Of a DNA stretch of 64,000 nt, positions 9,058-17,795 are shown piece by piece. Source of the DNA: PALSA-505 sp963702235 (GTDB taxonomy: Bacteria > Actinomycetota > Actinomycetes > Streptosporangiales > Streptosporangiaceae); NCBI GenBank assembly GCA_963702235.1, contig CAVPBZ010000026.1, positions 124,001 through 188,000 on the forward strand. Reading direction: 5' to 3'. The translations under genes were made by a program, and so were the position numbers. The first letter of the stretch is position 1. Each line of letters begins with the position of its first letter. Under the pieces are notes generated by a model, which saw only the letters and a program-made list of their open reading frames with translations, was not told the DNA's origin and ran no database searches.

Positions 9058-10043
9058 CTGGCCCCGGCCCCGGCCGCCCCGGCCCCGGCGGTCCGGTCAC
9101 CGGGCCCGGCGCGGGGCACCGGCTGTCCGCGGGGACGGCTGCGGATCTGCGGGCGGCCGGGCTGGACCCCTGGGAGGTGCAGCGGATCGTGTCCGCCGCG
9201 CTGGCTGAGGATCTGCGCTATGGGCCGGACGTGACGACCGAGGCCACCGTGCCCGCCGCCGCCGCCGCGGTGGCGCAGATCTCCCCGCGGGCGCCGGGCG
9301 TGCTGGCCGGGGCGCCGGTGGCGCGGGCGGTGTTCGACACGGTGCTGGGCGGCGGCTACGAGGTGCTTACCAGCAGCGCCGACGGCAGCGCGCTGGCCGC
9401 CGGCCGCCCGGCGATGGTCCTGCGCGGGCCGGTCCGCGGGCTGCTGACCGCCGAGCGCACCGCGCTGAACTTCCTCTGCCACCTGTCCGGCATCGCCACC
9501 CTCACCGCGCGCTGGGTCGCGGCGGTGGCCGGCACCGGCGCAGTCGTGCGGGACTCCCGCAAGACGCTGCCCGGCTTGCGCGAGCTGGAGAAGCACGCGG
9601 TGCGGTGCGGCGGCGGTCGCAACCACCGCAAGGGTCTCGGCGACTCCGTGCTGATCAAGGACAACCACATCGAGGCCGCCGGCTCGGTGACCGCCGCCAT
9701 GGCCGCGGTCCGGGCGCATGCGGCCGGCCTGCCCTGCGAGGTGGAGGTGGACGACCTGGCCCAGCTGGCCGAGGCGCTGCGCGCCGGGGCGGCGGAGGTG
9801 CTGCTGGACAACTTCACCCCCGCCCAGTGCGCGCGGGCCGTCGCGATGACGCGAGCGGCCGGGACCACGACCCGGCTGGAAGCCTCCGGCGGGCTGACCC
9901 TGGCCACCGCACGGGCCTACGCCGGGACCGGCGTGGACTACCTGGCGGTCGGCGCGCTCACCCACTCCGCCCCGTTCCTCGACCTCGGCCTGGACCTGGC
10001 CGCCGCGGACAGGCCCAGGCCCGCGGGCGGCGGATGCCGTTAG
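9054..10043 (+). CDS. nadC: nicotinate-nucleotide pyrophosphorylase NadC
   Basis: 329 residues from a GTG overlapping the nadB stop. Decarboxylates quinolinate with PRPP to nicotinate mononucleotide, completing the de novo branch begun by NadA and NadB. Family motifs: RTALNFLCHLSGIAT, RDSRKTLPGLRELEKHAVRCGG, NHRKGLGDSVLIKDNH and the barrel end GVDYLAVGALTHSAP. The first 25 residues are a Gly/Pro extension not needed by the family. An in-frame upstream start was rejected because the open frame there is antisense/shadow of nadB. Confidence 0.94.
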   Translation: MTGPGPGRPGPGGPVTGPGAGHRLSAGTAADLRAAGLDPWEVQRIVSAALAEDLRYGPDVTTEATVPAAAAAVAQISPRAPGVLAGAPVARAVFDTVLGGGYEVLTSSADGSALAAGRPAMVLRGPVRGLLTAERTALNFLCHLSGIATLTARWVAAVAGTGAVVRDSRKTLPGLRELEKHAVRCGGGRNHRKGLGDSVLIKDNHIEAAGSVTAAMAAVRAHAAGLPCEVEVDDLAQLAEALRAGAAEVLLDNFTPAQCARAVAMTRAAGTTTRLEASGGLTLATARAYAGTGVDYLAVGALTHSAPFLDLGLDLAAADRPRPAGGGCR

Positions 10044-10052
10044 GGTTCGGGC

Positions 10053-10907
10053 ATGGCCCTCCCTGTTGCCCGGCACGCTCATAACGCCACCACCGTCCTG
10101 CATTCGCTGATCTACTTCGCGCCCGAGACCGAGCAGCAGCTCACCGGCGCAGGTCTGAAGCCAGGCCGCATGTGCTACTTCGCCGGCCGCTCGGCCCCGA
10201 TGGGGGCGGTCGGCCCCGGCGTCGTCACCGCGACCTTCTGCAACTTCAGCCCGGCCCTGGTGGCCCGGCACATCCCCGCCGCGTGGCAGCTCGCCAGCCC
10301 GGCCGCGGTGATCGCCGCCCGGTTCGCCGCCGCCGACGCGGCCCTGATCCGGCTGCTCGGCCCCGACCTGATCGCCTCAGCGGAGATGAGCACGATGGCC
10401 GCGCTGACCCGCGAGGCGGCCGGCGCCTGCACGGCCGAGGGCCGGCCGCTCTACGCCGGCCATGCCGACCTCGCCTGGCCGGACGCGCCGCACCTGGTCA
10501 TGTGGCACGCGCTGACGCTGCTGCGCGAGCACCGCGGCGACGGTCACATCGGCGCACTGGTGGCCGCCGGGCTGACCGGCCTCGAGGCGCTGGTCACGCA
10601 CACCGCCACCGGCCGCGGCTTCGTGCCCGGCTTCGCCCTGGCCAGCCGCGGCTGGACCCAGGAGGAGTGGGACGCCGCGGCCGCCGCACTCACCGAGCGC
10701 GGCCTGCTCGACGCCGGCGGTGCGCTCACCGCCGCGGGCGAGGCGCTGCGCGCACACGTCGAGGCCGAGACCGACCGGATGGCGGCCGGCCCCTGGCGGC
10801 AGCTGGGCGAGGAGCGCACCGGGGACGTCGTGCGGATCGGCCAGGCGATGACGCGGACCGCGCTGGCGGCCGGCGCCCTGCCCGCCGACGGCGTCTTCGC
10901 CCGCTGA
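10053..10907 (+). CDS. SCO6745-family protein
   Basis: 284 residues starting nine bases after nadC, so probably read from the same transcript. The sequence matches the actinobacterial SCO6745 family as I know it: all-helical, opening HNATTVLHSLIYFAPET, with the central FCNFSPALVARHIPAAW motif and a C-terminal winged-helix-like half. Members are of unknown biochemical role, often near MarR-like or secondary-metabolism genes. Co-transcription with nad genes does not prove a link to NAD. Confidence 0.75.
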   Translation: MALPVARHAHNATTVLHSLIYFAPETEQQLTGAGLKPGRMCYFAGRSAPMGAVGPGVVTATFCNFSPALVARHIPAAWQLASPAAVIAARFAAADAALIRLLGPDLIASAEMSTMAALTREAAGACTAEGRPLYAGHADLAWPDAPHLVMWHALTLLREHRGDGHIGALVAAGLTGLEALVTHTATGRGFVPGFALASRGWTQEEWDAAAAALTERGLLDAGGALTAAGEALRAHVEAETDRMAAGPWRQLGEERTGDVVRIGQAMTRTALAAGALPADGVFAR

Positions 10908-10995
10908 CCGGGGTAGGGTGCCTTCCGGTCAGCACCGGGCCAGCCGTACGGTAGGCCTGAGCCACCGCCGCGAAGTGACGCGAAGGGGAACAGCG

Positions 10996-11343
10996 ATGAC
11001 GCGAACGCCCGGGGAAGTCTTTCAGCACCACGCCCAGGCGCTCGGCGCCGGGGACCTGGAGGAGATCGTCGCCGACTACGCCGATGACGCCGTGGTCATC
11101 AGCCCGGCCGGGGTCAAGCGCGGCCAGGACGGCGTCCGGGAAACGTTCACCCAGCTGCTCGCCGACGTGCCGGACGCGGCCTGGGAGCTGAAGACCCAGA
11201 TCTACGAGGGCGACGTCCTCTTCCTCGAGTGGGCCGCCGACACCGCCGCAACCCGCGTTGAGGACGGCATTGACACCTTCGTGTTCCGCGACGGCTCCAT
11301 CCGGGTGCAGACGCTCCGCTACACCCTGCAGCACAAGAGCTGA
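10996..11343 (+). CDS. SnoaL-like / NTF2-fold protein
   Basis: 115 residues. Shows the SnoaL-like pattern: FQHHAQALGAGDLEEIVADY, a D-D-A-V-V-I-S-P strand, then alternating strands to a hydrophobic C-terminus (FRDGSIRVQTLRYTL). AAGGGG precedes the ATG at 10996. Members bind small hydrophobic ligands or act as isomerases/hydratases; substrate unknown. A GC-rich imperfect inverted repeat at about 11344-11370 could end transcription. Confidence 0.8.
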   Translation: MTRTPGEVFQHHAQALGAGDLEEIVADYADDAVVISPAGVKRGQDGVRETFTQLLADVPDAAWELKTQIYEGDVLFLEWAADTAATRVEDGIDTFVFRDGSIRVQTLRYTLQHKS

Positions 11344-11532
11344 CCCCGGGCCGGTCACCCGGCCGGGGCCGGGGCGGCCCGCGCCGTCCGGCAACTTTCT
11401 GGCCAGCCCGCCAGTTCACCTATACATGAAGTCGGATAAGCGCGCCAGCCAGCGGCTTCGCGGCGCGTTCCGGCAGTCAGGACGCGCCGGCCACCGGCGC
11501 TCGGCGCGGAGCACGCACGTCCCCGGCGGCCG

Positions 11533-13809
11533 ATGACAGGCATGTCCGCAGGCACCCCGCCGACGGCGGGGGTGCAGACCGCGCAGGCCTCCGGGCCGGC
11601 CCGGAGCGGGTGGGCCCGTGCCCTCGGCCGCGCCGCGCTGCGGGTGGCCGTACACCTGGTCGCCTGGCTGCCGTTCGTGGCCGGCGCGGTGGAAGGCATC
11701 CGCCTGCACTGGCGTCCCATCAGCGACGGCGCGGCGATCGCGGTGCGGTCCTGGGACGTCCTCACCCCGCGCGGGCCACTGGTCGGGCAGGCGACCAGGC
11801 TCGCGAACGGGGTGTATGACCCGGGGCCGCTGCAGTACTGGCTGGAGGCGCTCCCGGTCCACTGGGACCCGCGCTACGGGGTGCTGTGGGGCGGGGCCCT
11901 GTGGTGCGCGATCGCCGCCTCGCTCGCGATCGAGGCGGCCCGGTCGGCGGCCGGGTGGTTCGGCGGCCTGGCCGCCGCCGGGGCGATCCTCGGGATCGTC
12001 GTCTGGCAGCCGCAGATCGCATTGCAGCCGTTCTGGAATCCGTGGTTCGGCGCGATGTTCTTCCTGGCCGCGCTGGCCGCGGCCTGGGCGGTGCTGTCCG
12101 GGCACCGCCGCTGGTGGCCCATGCTGGTCATCGCGGGCTCGGTGGCAGCCCAGGCGCACCTGGTTTACGCGCTCGCCTCGGCCGCGCTGGTGGTGCTGGC
12201 CCTGCTGGTCGGGCTGGTAGACGCCGTGCGTGCGAAGGCGGGCTACTGGTGGGCGGCGCTCGGCGTGCTGGCCTGCGCGGGCTGCTGGAGCGCGCCCATC
12301 ATCCAGGAGATACACGGCCATCCGGGGAACCTGACCCTGCTGGTCGACCATCAGGGCACCGGGCAGCTCACCGGCCTCACCTTCGGCTACAAGACTGTCG
12401 CCGCCGCCCTGCAGATCCCCCCGCTCTGGTGGTCGCCACAGCACGCGCTGAGCTGGCTGGGCGCGGCCAGCATGATCACGCACCGATCAGCCGGGTTCGC
12501 CGTGGCGGCGATGGCCCTGACCGCCGTGTCCCTGCTCGCCGCCATCTGGCCGGTGCGGTCCCGGCCGCTGGCCGCCCTGGCCGGGCTCAGCCTGCTGGAC
12601 AGCGCGGCCGCGGTGGACACGTACGCGAACATCCCGGTGAAGAACACCAGCCTCCGCACGCTGGACTACCTCGACGCTCTCACCTACCCGGTCGGTGTGC
12701 TCTGCTGGTTCACCGTCGCCACGGCCACGGTACTTACCGCGCACTGGCTGGTCAGGAAGCTGCGCTCACGGCCCGGGGTGCCCGGTCCGGCAGCGGCCAG
12801 CCCGGATGCCGCTAGCCCGGATGCCGCTAGCCCGGCGGTGCCTAGCCCAGTGGTGCCTAGCCCAGTGGTGGCTGGCCCAGTGGTGGCTAGCCCGGACGTG
12901 GGTAGCGCGGATGACGCCAGTCCGGCGGTGGCTAGCCCCGATGTGGCTAGCCCGGATGTGGCCAGTCCGGCGCTGGCCAGCCCCGGCCCCGTGCTGGCCA
13001 GCCCCGGCCCCGTGCTGGCCAGCCCCGGCCCCGTGCTGGCCAGCCCCGGCCCCGTGCTGGCCAGCCCCGTGCCCGGGCCGGCGATGGGCGGCCCTGAGGG
13101 CAGCGCGCTGGACGGGGGAGCTAGTTGGCTGGACGGGGGAGCCAGTTGGCCGGACGGGGGAGCCAGTCGGCCGGACGGGGGAGCCAGTCGGCTGGACGGG
13201 GCCGCGAGTCCGCCGGATGGGGGAGCCAGTCCGCCGGACGGGGCTGCGAGTCCGCTGGACGGGGCCGCGATTCCGCTGGACGGGGCCGCCAGTCCGCCGG
13301 ACGGGACAGCTGGGGCGGCGCCACCGCCCGACGTGCCGGCCCCCGCTCTTGCCGCATTGCGCTCCGTGCGGCTCGCCGCCCTCAGCACAGTGCGCGTCGT
13401 CCGGCCCGTCGCCGCCCGCGCCGCGCTGGGCGTCGCGGCCCTCGCGGCCACGGTGGTCGTCGCGGTGGCCTCGTACCTCGCGGTGACCCGGCAGGCGATG
13501 GCGGCAGATGCTCAGCCCGGGGACGTGATCGGCGTGGCCGCCCAGCAAATCGAGCGGGCGCTGCCCCGCGAGCAGATCGCCCTCTTGGTCACCGACAGCA
13601 GGGTGAGCTCCCAGGTACCGGTGGCGATGGGCATCGCCTGGGAACTGAAGGCCAAAGGCTACCGCCCGGAGCTACTCAGCCAGCACGCTGCCCGCCTGCT
13701 GGGCTGGGGGTACTCCTACACCGGGCAGCCGATACCGCTGGTCAAGGTCCACGTGCGGAGCACCGGGGTGAAGGTGCGGATCGCCCCCGTCGGCTGGACG
13801 GTGCCCTAG
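11533..13809 (+). CDS. polytopic membrane protein with repetitive linker, possible GT-C glycosyltransferase
   Basis: 758 residues. The first 415 hold roughly nine to ten hydrophobic segments. An early extracytoplasmic loop has SDGAAIAVRSWDVLTPRGPL and DPGPLQYWLEALP, which resembles GT-C (GT39-like) lipid-linked sugar transferases, where an Asp in this loop is catalytic; that assignment is inference. Residues 420-595 are a Pro/Ala/Ser/Asp tandem-repeat linker. One more transmembrane helix near 635-660 leads to a 100-residue soluble tail. It may glycosylate a surface polymer. Confidence 0.65.
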   Translation: MTGMSAGTPPTAGVQTAQASGPARSGWARALGRAALRVAVHLVAWLPFVAGAVEGIRLHWRPISDGAAIAVRSWDVLTPRGPLVGQATRLANGVYDPGPLQYWLEALPVHWDPRYGVLWGGALWCAIAASLAIEAARSAAGWFGGLAAAGAILGIVVWQPQIALQPFWNPWFGAMFFLAALAAAWAVLSGHRRWWPMLVIAGSVAAQAHLVYALASAALVVLALLVGLVDAVRAKAGYWWAALGVLACAGCWSAPIIQEIHGHPGNLTLLVDHQGTGQLTGLTFGYKTVAAALQIPPLWWSPQHALSWLGAASMITHRSAGFAVAAMALTAVSLLAAIWPVRSRPLAALAGLSLLDSAAAVDTYANIPVKNTSLRTLDYLDALTYPVGVLCWFTVATATVLTAHWLVRKLRSRPGVPGPAAASPDAASPDAASPAVPSPVVPSPVVAGPVVASPDVGSADDASPAVASPDVASPDVASPALASPGPVLASPGPVLASPGPVLASPGPVLASPVPGPAMGGPEGSALDGGASWLDGGASWPDGGASRPDGGASRLDGAASPPDGGASPPDGAASPLDGAAIPLDGAASPPDGTAGAAPPPDVPAPALAALRSVRLAALSTVRVVRPVAARAALGVAALAATVVVAVASYLAVTRQAMAADAQPGDVIGVAAQQIERALPREQIALLVTDSRVSSQVPVAMGIAWELKAKGYRPELLSQHAARLLGWGYSYTGQPIPLVKVHVRSTGVKVRIAPVGWTVP
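12790..13311 (+). repeat. coding minisatellite in the linker of the membrane protein
   Basis: Three repeat types in series: about a dozen degenerate 15-bp units (ASPDV-like pentapeptides), four nearly perfect 21-bp units at 12973-13056 (LASPGPV), then ten 21-bp units at about 13108-13311 (DGGASxx heptapeptides). All unit lengths are multiples of three, so copy number can change without frameshift. Confidence 0.9.
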
Positions 13810-13893
13810 CCGCGTCCCGACGGGGCGGGCGACGGCTCCCAGGCCGAGCGTGGTGGCCGACACCAGGGCGAAGGCACGCAGCCGTAACCTCAT
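13672..13893 (-). pseudogene. possible signal-peptide stub of a lost secreted protein
   Basis: An ATG at 13893 has GGAAGGA nine bases upstream and encodes MRLRLRAFALVSATTLGLGA, a plausible signal peptide. After about 25 residues the frame becomes antisense to the upstream membrane-protein gene with no recognisable protein. It reads as the 5' end of a truncated gene, though a chance ORF is possible. Confidence 0.35.
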
Positions 13894-13948
13894 GGACGGT
13901 CCGTCCTTCCCTATGCTGAGATCGGGCCGCTGTGGCGCGCCCCGAGCG

Positions 13949-13985
13949 GCTGGGTGGCTGCCGACGGCACCGGCAGCCACCCAGC
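13949..13985 (-). terminator. hairpin terminator of the sedolisin gene
   Basis: Perfect 15-bp inverted repeat (GCTGGGTGGCTGCCG, 7-base loop, complementary arm) about 50 bases beyond the stop at 14037. No U-tract. Confidence 0.65.
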
Positions 13986-14036
13986 TTCCGCCCGGCCTCG
14001 CCCAAGGCGAAGTGCCTGGCGGCGAGGCCTGGTCGG

Positions 14037-15272
14037 CTAGAAGGCCCCGATCCCGTCCGGGGTGCCCATGCCGGTCGGGCCGTCGTAGCCCTTCCTGGCG
14101 GTGCACAGGTAGTCGCCGCCGCAGTAGCCGTTGGAGCCGCTGGTGACGTCGTTGAGGTTGGCGCCGTGGCTGTACAGGCGCGCGGTGCCGAACGTGGATC
14201 CGTCGCCGGCCAGCCCGATCACGCCCGCGATCAGGGGCGACGCCGCGCTGGTGCCGCCGACTTCGAGCCAGCCCGAGGCCAGCCCGTACGGGTTCGGGGT
14301 GGTGTCGTACACGGCCACGCCGGTGCTGGGGTCGGCATCGGACGACACGTCGGCGATGGTGCGCAGGCCGCAGTGCGCGTCATGCTGGTAGGACGGCTTC
14401 TTCACGTAGGCCGAGCACCCGCTGCCCGCGCCGCTCCAGGCGTGCTCGACCCAGCCGCGGTGGCTGATGCCGGACGCGTACAGGCTGGTGCCGCCGACCG
14501 CGGTCACGCCGGGTGCGACCGCAGGGAACTGCGCCGCGCCGAACCCGAAGTCCCCGGAGGAGGCCACGACCGCCGCGCCGGCCGGATGGTAGTCGGCGAA
14601 GTGCGCGCCCATCCCGCCGAACTCGCTCAGCCCGTAGCTGTTGCTGATCGCGTCCGCGCCGAGCCGGGCGGCGGTGCCGACGGACGCGGCCAGCGCGGAC
14701 ACCAGGCTGGAGCTGGCCTCGACCAGCAGGATGTGACAGCGCGGGCAGGCCGCGGACACCATGTCGAGGTCGAGCGATATCTCCACCGCCCACCCGTCGT
14801 CGGTGGGCGGGTAGCCGGCCTGGTGTCCCTGCTGGTTCACCTTGGTGAAGCAGCCGCTCGCCGCCGTGCACGGGGGCAGGCCGTACTGCGCCCGGTAGGC
14901 AGCCAGGTCGGCCCCGGCCGTCGGATCGTTGAAGGCGTCCACGAGCGCGATCGTCTGGCCCGAGCCGTCGCTGATCGGCAGGCTGTACGCGGACTCCAGG
15001 CTGGCCGGGCCGAACCCCGGCGGCGTCGCGGCGGACAGGTCGGCCCGCGTGGCCGCCGCCCGCGCGGCGGCGTCGGTGCGGACGAGGGCGAAGCAACGGG
15101 CATGACCGGGGGCGGCCCTGCCGCAGGCGGCGCGGGCCGCCGGGGCCCCGGCGGCGGTCCCGGCCCCGGCCGCGGCGGCTACGGCGCCGGCGGGCACCGC
15201 CACGGCGCCGGCCAGCGTCACCGCGACGGCCGTCGCCATCCTCGCGGCCCGGCGTGATGTCATCGTGATCAC
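14037..15272 (-). CDS. secreted sedolisin-family (S53) serine-carboxyl peptidase
   Basis: 411 residues from a GTG with GAGGAGG just upstream. A signal peptide (MATAVAVTLAGAVAVPAGAV region) is followed directly by the catalytic domain; the usual large propeptide is nearly absent. Catalytic pieces: Glu/Asp in WAVEISLDLDMVS, the oxyanion Asp in ASSGDFGFGAAQ and the nucleophile Ser in GGTSAASPLIAG. The C-terminus has the paired-cysteine calcium-site region ending KGYDGPTGMGTPDG. It starts 23 bases after the protease-like gene at 15296 and is probably co-transcribed with it. Confidence 0.85.
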   Translation of the reverse strand: MITMTSRRAARMATAVAVTLAGAVAVPAGAVAAAAGAGTAAGAPAARAACGRAAPGHARCFALVRTDAAARAAATRADLSAATPPGFGPASLESAYSLPISDGSGQTIALVDAFNDPTAGADLAAYRAQYGLPPCTAASGCFTKVNQQGHQAGYPPTDDGWAVEISLDLDMVSAACPRCHILLVEASSSLVSALAASVGTAARLGADAISNSYGLSEFGGMGAHFADYHPAGAAVVASSGDFGFGAAQFPAVAPGVTAVGGTSLYASGISHRGWVEHAWSGAGSGCSAYVKKPSYQHDAHCGLRTIADVSSDADPSTGVAVYDTTPNPYGLASGWLEVGGTSAASPLIAGVIGLAGDGSTFGTARLYSHGANLNDVTSGSNGYCGGDYLCTARKGYDGPTGMGTPDGIGAF

Positions 15273-15295
15273 GTGATCCTCCTCATCCGTGCCGG

Positions 15296-17513
15296 TCAGG
15301 ACGCCGCGACGGCGAACGCGTGCTGGATGGTCTGGCTCAGGCTGCCGCCGTAGGCATCGGTGGCGTGCAGCTTCAGCGCGCCGAAGCCGTCGGTCGCCGC
15401 CGCGGCGGGCACGGTGAACGACACCGCGTACCGGCCGGAGCCCTGGCTGGCGACGGTCGCGTTCTGCCAGGAGGTACCGCCGTTGAACGAGACCTGCAGG
15501 CTCAGCGAGGTCACGGCCACGTCGGTCGCCCCGGCCAGGTGGCTGACGTCGATCCCGGCGCTGACGGGACCGGGCGGGAGCTGGCCGAGCATGTTCACCG
15601 GCAGCGCGTAGTCGGCGGTCAGCAACGGCAGCACGGTGCAGTTCGTATGGTTGCTGAAGTCGCAGTACCACCCGCGCGGCAGCGTGCCGGCCGGCGCCGC
15701 GGTGCTGACCGTCCAGCTGGTCGCGGCGCTGGTGGACAGCGTGAGGCGGGGCGACGAACGGGTCGTGTTGTAGTCGATCCGCAGCTGGTGCGTGCCGGCC
15801 GGCACGGTGACCTTCTTCTGCAGGAAGCCGGAACCCTGGGTCACCGGCACCCCGTCCGCGTAGACGTCGTAGGCCTCGGACTCCGACAGGCCAGGGACGC
15901 TGCCGTCCGGGTAACTGCGGTGCTCGGGCGAGTTGTCGCCGAACGGGAACGCGAGCAGGTCCAGCGTGTTCCCGGCCAGGCAGGCGGGGCAGTACACCTG
16001 GTTGAGGTACAGGTCGGTCTGCAGCAGCCGGGGATGCTCGGGCTGCCCGCCCCAGGTCGTCGGGTAGCTCTCGCCCGGCTGGTAGCTGCGCCACGAGCTG
16101 TCGAACTCGCTCAGCAGCGTGAACGACGAGGAGATGAACACCGCGTAGTACACCCCCTGCCACGCCATCTCCGGGCTGGCCGTGTAGTATTCGGTGCGCT
16201 GCACCGGCGTGGTCATCGGCAGATCGGTGGCGAACAGGAAGCTCTGCCAGGGCAGCGCGGCGAACCGCGTGTCGAGTGCCGTCTGGGCCCGGTGGTCGGC
16301 CGGGTAGGACGAGCGGATCGCGGCCAGGCCGGCGCTGCGCGACGTAGTGCTGGTCGGCGGGGACCGCCCCGTCGCTGGGGAACTCGACGTCGTAGCTGTA
16401 CGGCGCCTTCGCCCCGGCCGGCGAGAACAGCCTCGAGTAGACGTAGTAGTACAGCTGCCCGGCCGAGATGTGCTGTGTCGCCGGCTCGGCGGTGAACGAC
16501 GTCTGCCCGGAGCCGAGGAAGGCGTAGGAGCCGGTCTGGCCCAGCTTGTCGGCCCGCGCGACCGATACCTCGGTGATCGCCGGGCTGGCGGGCCGCGGGG
16601 TGCTCACCGACACCGGGGCGGTGGCGCTGCGCGCGTCCATCGTGACCGAGCGGTTGCCGGTCACGGTGAACTGGGGGAGCATGACCTCCGCGGCGGCCCC
16701 GGTGGCGAAGTTGTAGAAGAAGCAGATCGCCGCGTAGTTGCCCGCAGGCACGCTGATCTTCGCGCGGCCGTACACGAACGTCGTGCCGCCGTTGTACTTC
16801 AGCAGGTTGTCTACGTTGTAGATCACCGCGAAGTCGCCGGTGTCCGCAGCGCCTGCCGCGTTGATCCCGTTCATCGTCAGGGTGTACATCGGGAAGTGGG
16901 GCCGTACCGTCGGCGGCGCCGCGGCCGGGGCGATGCGCGCCACATCGGCGAACAGGCCGGAGGCATGGACAGCCGCGGCGTGGTCGCGCCCGGCCTGCGT
17001 GGCCAGCGCCGCGCCGAACCGGCGTGCGGACGCTTCGCTCAGTCGTCCCGTTGCCGTCAGCCCGGACCGGTGCGTCATCGTGATGCCGGGTACCGCCGCG
17101 GCTCCGGCTGGCCGGCGGAGCGTCAGCTGAACGGTCAGCGAACCGGTGCCGCGCCGCTGCCGGGCCAGCTGCGTCACGTCGAAAAGGCTCAGGCTCAGCG
17201 TCGAGCCCAGGTAGGGCACCGCTGACTCCGGCACCACGTAGAGGTCGGTGCCCTGGCTGAACATCTGGAACTGCCCGCCCGCGCCCTGCGGGTGTGCCCG
17301 GGCCACCGAGGCCGTCTGCCGTCCGCCGGGCAGCGCGGAAACGGTGACGACGTCCCCGGTCACCAGCATGACCTGGTGCGGGCTGCCCGTCGCCGGGGAT
17401 GTCTGGCCCGCGGGCATCGGGCTCGCGTGCGCGGGCACGCCCGCGGCGAGCGTGAGCGCCGCCAGTGCCGCGGCCGAGCCGGCCGCCGTGACCTTAAAGC
17501 CGCGATGGGACAC
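15296..17513 (-). pseudogene. frameshifted secreted protein resembling non-catalytic parts of S8-type proteases
   Basis: The GTG at 17513 has GGAGG eight bases upstream and begins a clear signal peptide (TAAGSAAALAALTLAAGVPA). The N-terminal domain has VMLVTGDVVTVSALPGG and TDLYVVPESAVPYLG, the prodomain-like start of large Streptomyces S8 proteases. No S8 catalytic domain follows; the chain goes directly into beta-rich domains. Near 16337-16341 the frame is lost: coherent protein stops at ADQHYVA and resumes one frame over at SAGLAAIRSSYPADH, ending at 15296. One or two bases in a GCGC run explain it. If the shift is an assembly error the protein is about 740 residues. Confidence 0.75.
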
Positions 17514-17683
17514 CGGCTTCACCTCCATGGACGGCATGAACAGGCGCCCACCGGCGCCGCCGCCCTAGACGCCACCCGGTGCGCGTGACGATTGCTCCAC
17601 CTTTCGGTGACTTTGACAGCACGGTTGGTAGCGGTCAAGCCCGTCGCGCGGCCAGTTCGTGTCATTGACCGAAACAAGCCAGC

Positions 17684-17788
17684 ACCGCGGGGGCTTGCCC
17701 CCCCGCGGTGGGTGGTTGGGGTGCGGAGGTCTTGCCCCCGCAGGTGGGATGGTTTTTTGGGGGGGATGCGGGGGGCGTGCCCCCCGCA
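17684..17788. repeat. three imperfect copies of a G/C hairpin element
   Basis: Three 40-45 bp units downstream of the sugar transferase gene. Copy 1 (17684-17709) is a perfect 10-bp stem ACCGCGGGGG; copy 3 (17767-17788) a 9-bp stem TGCGGGGGG; copy 2 is degenerate. Each is followed by a GCAGGTGGG- or GCGGTGGGT-like tail. Could act as a transcription terminator. Confidence 0.75.
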
Positions 17789-17795
17789 GGTGCTG

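Noticed and set aside
14037..17537. One minus-strand open frame of 1166 codons
   Set aside because: Its middle part (about 15,280-16,330) is an antisense-like shadow; the real protein there is in another frame. It is two genes, one frameshifted.
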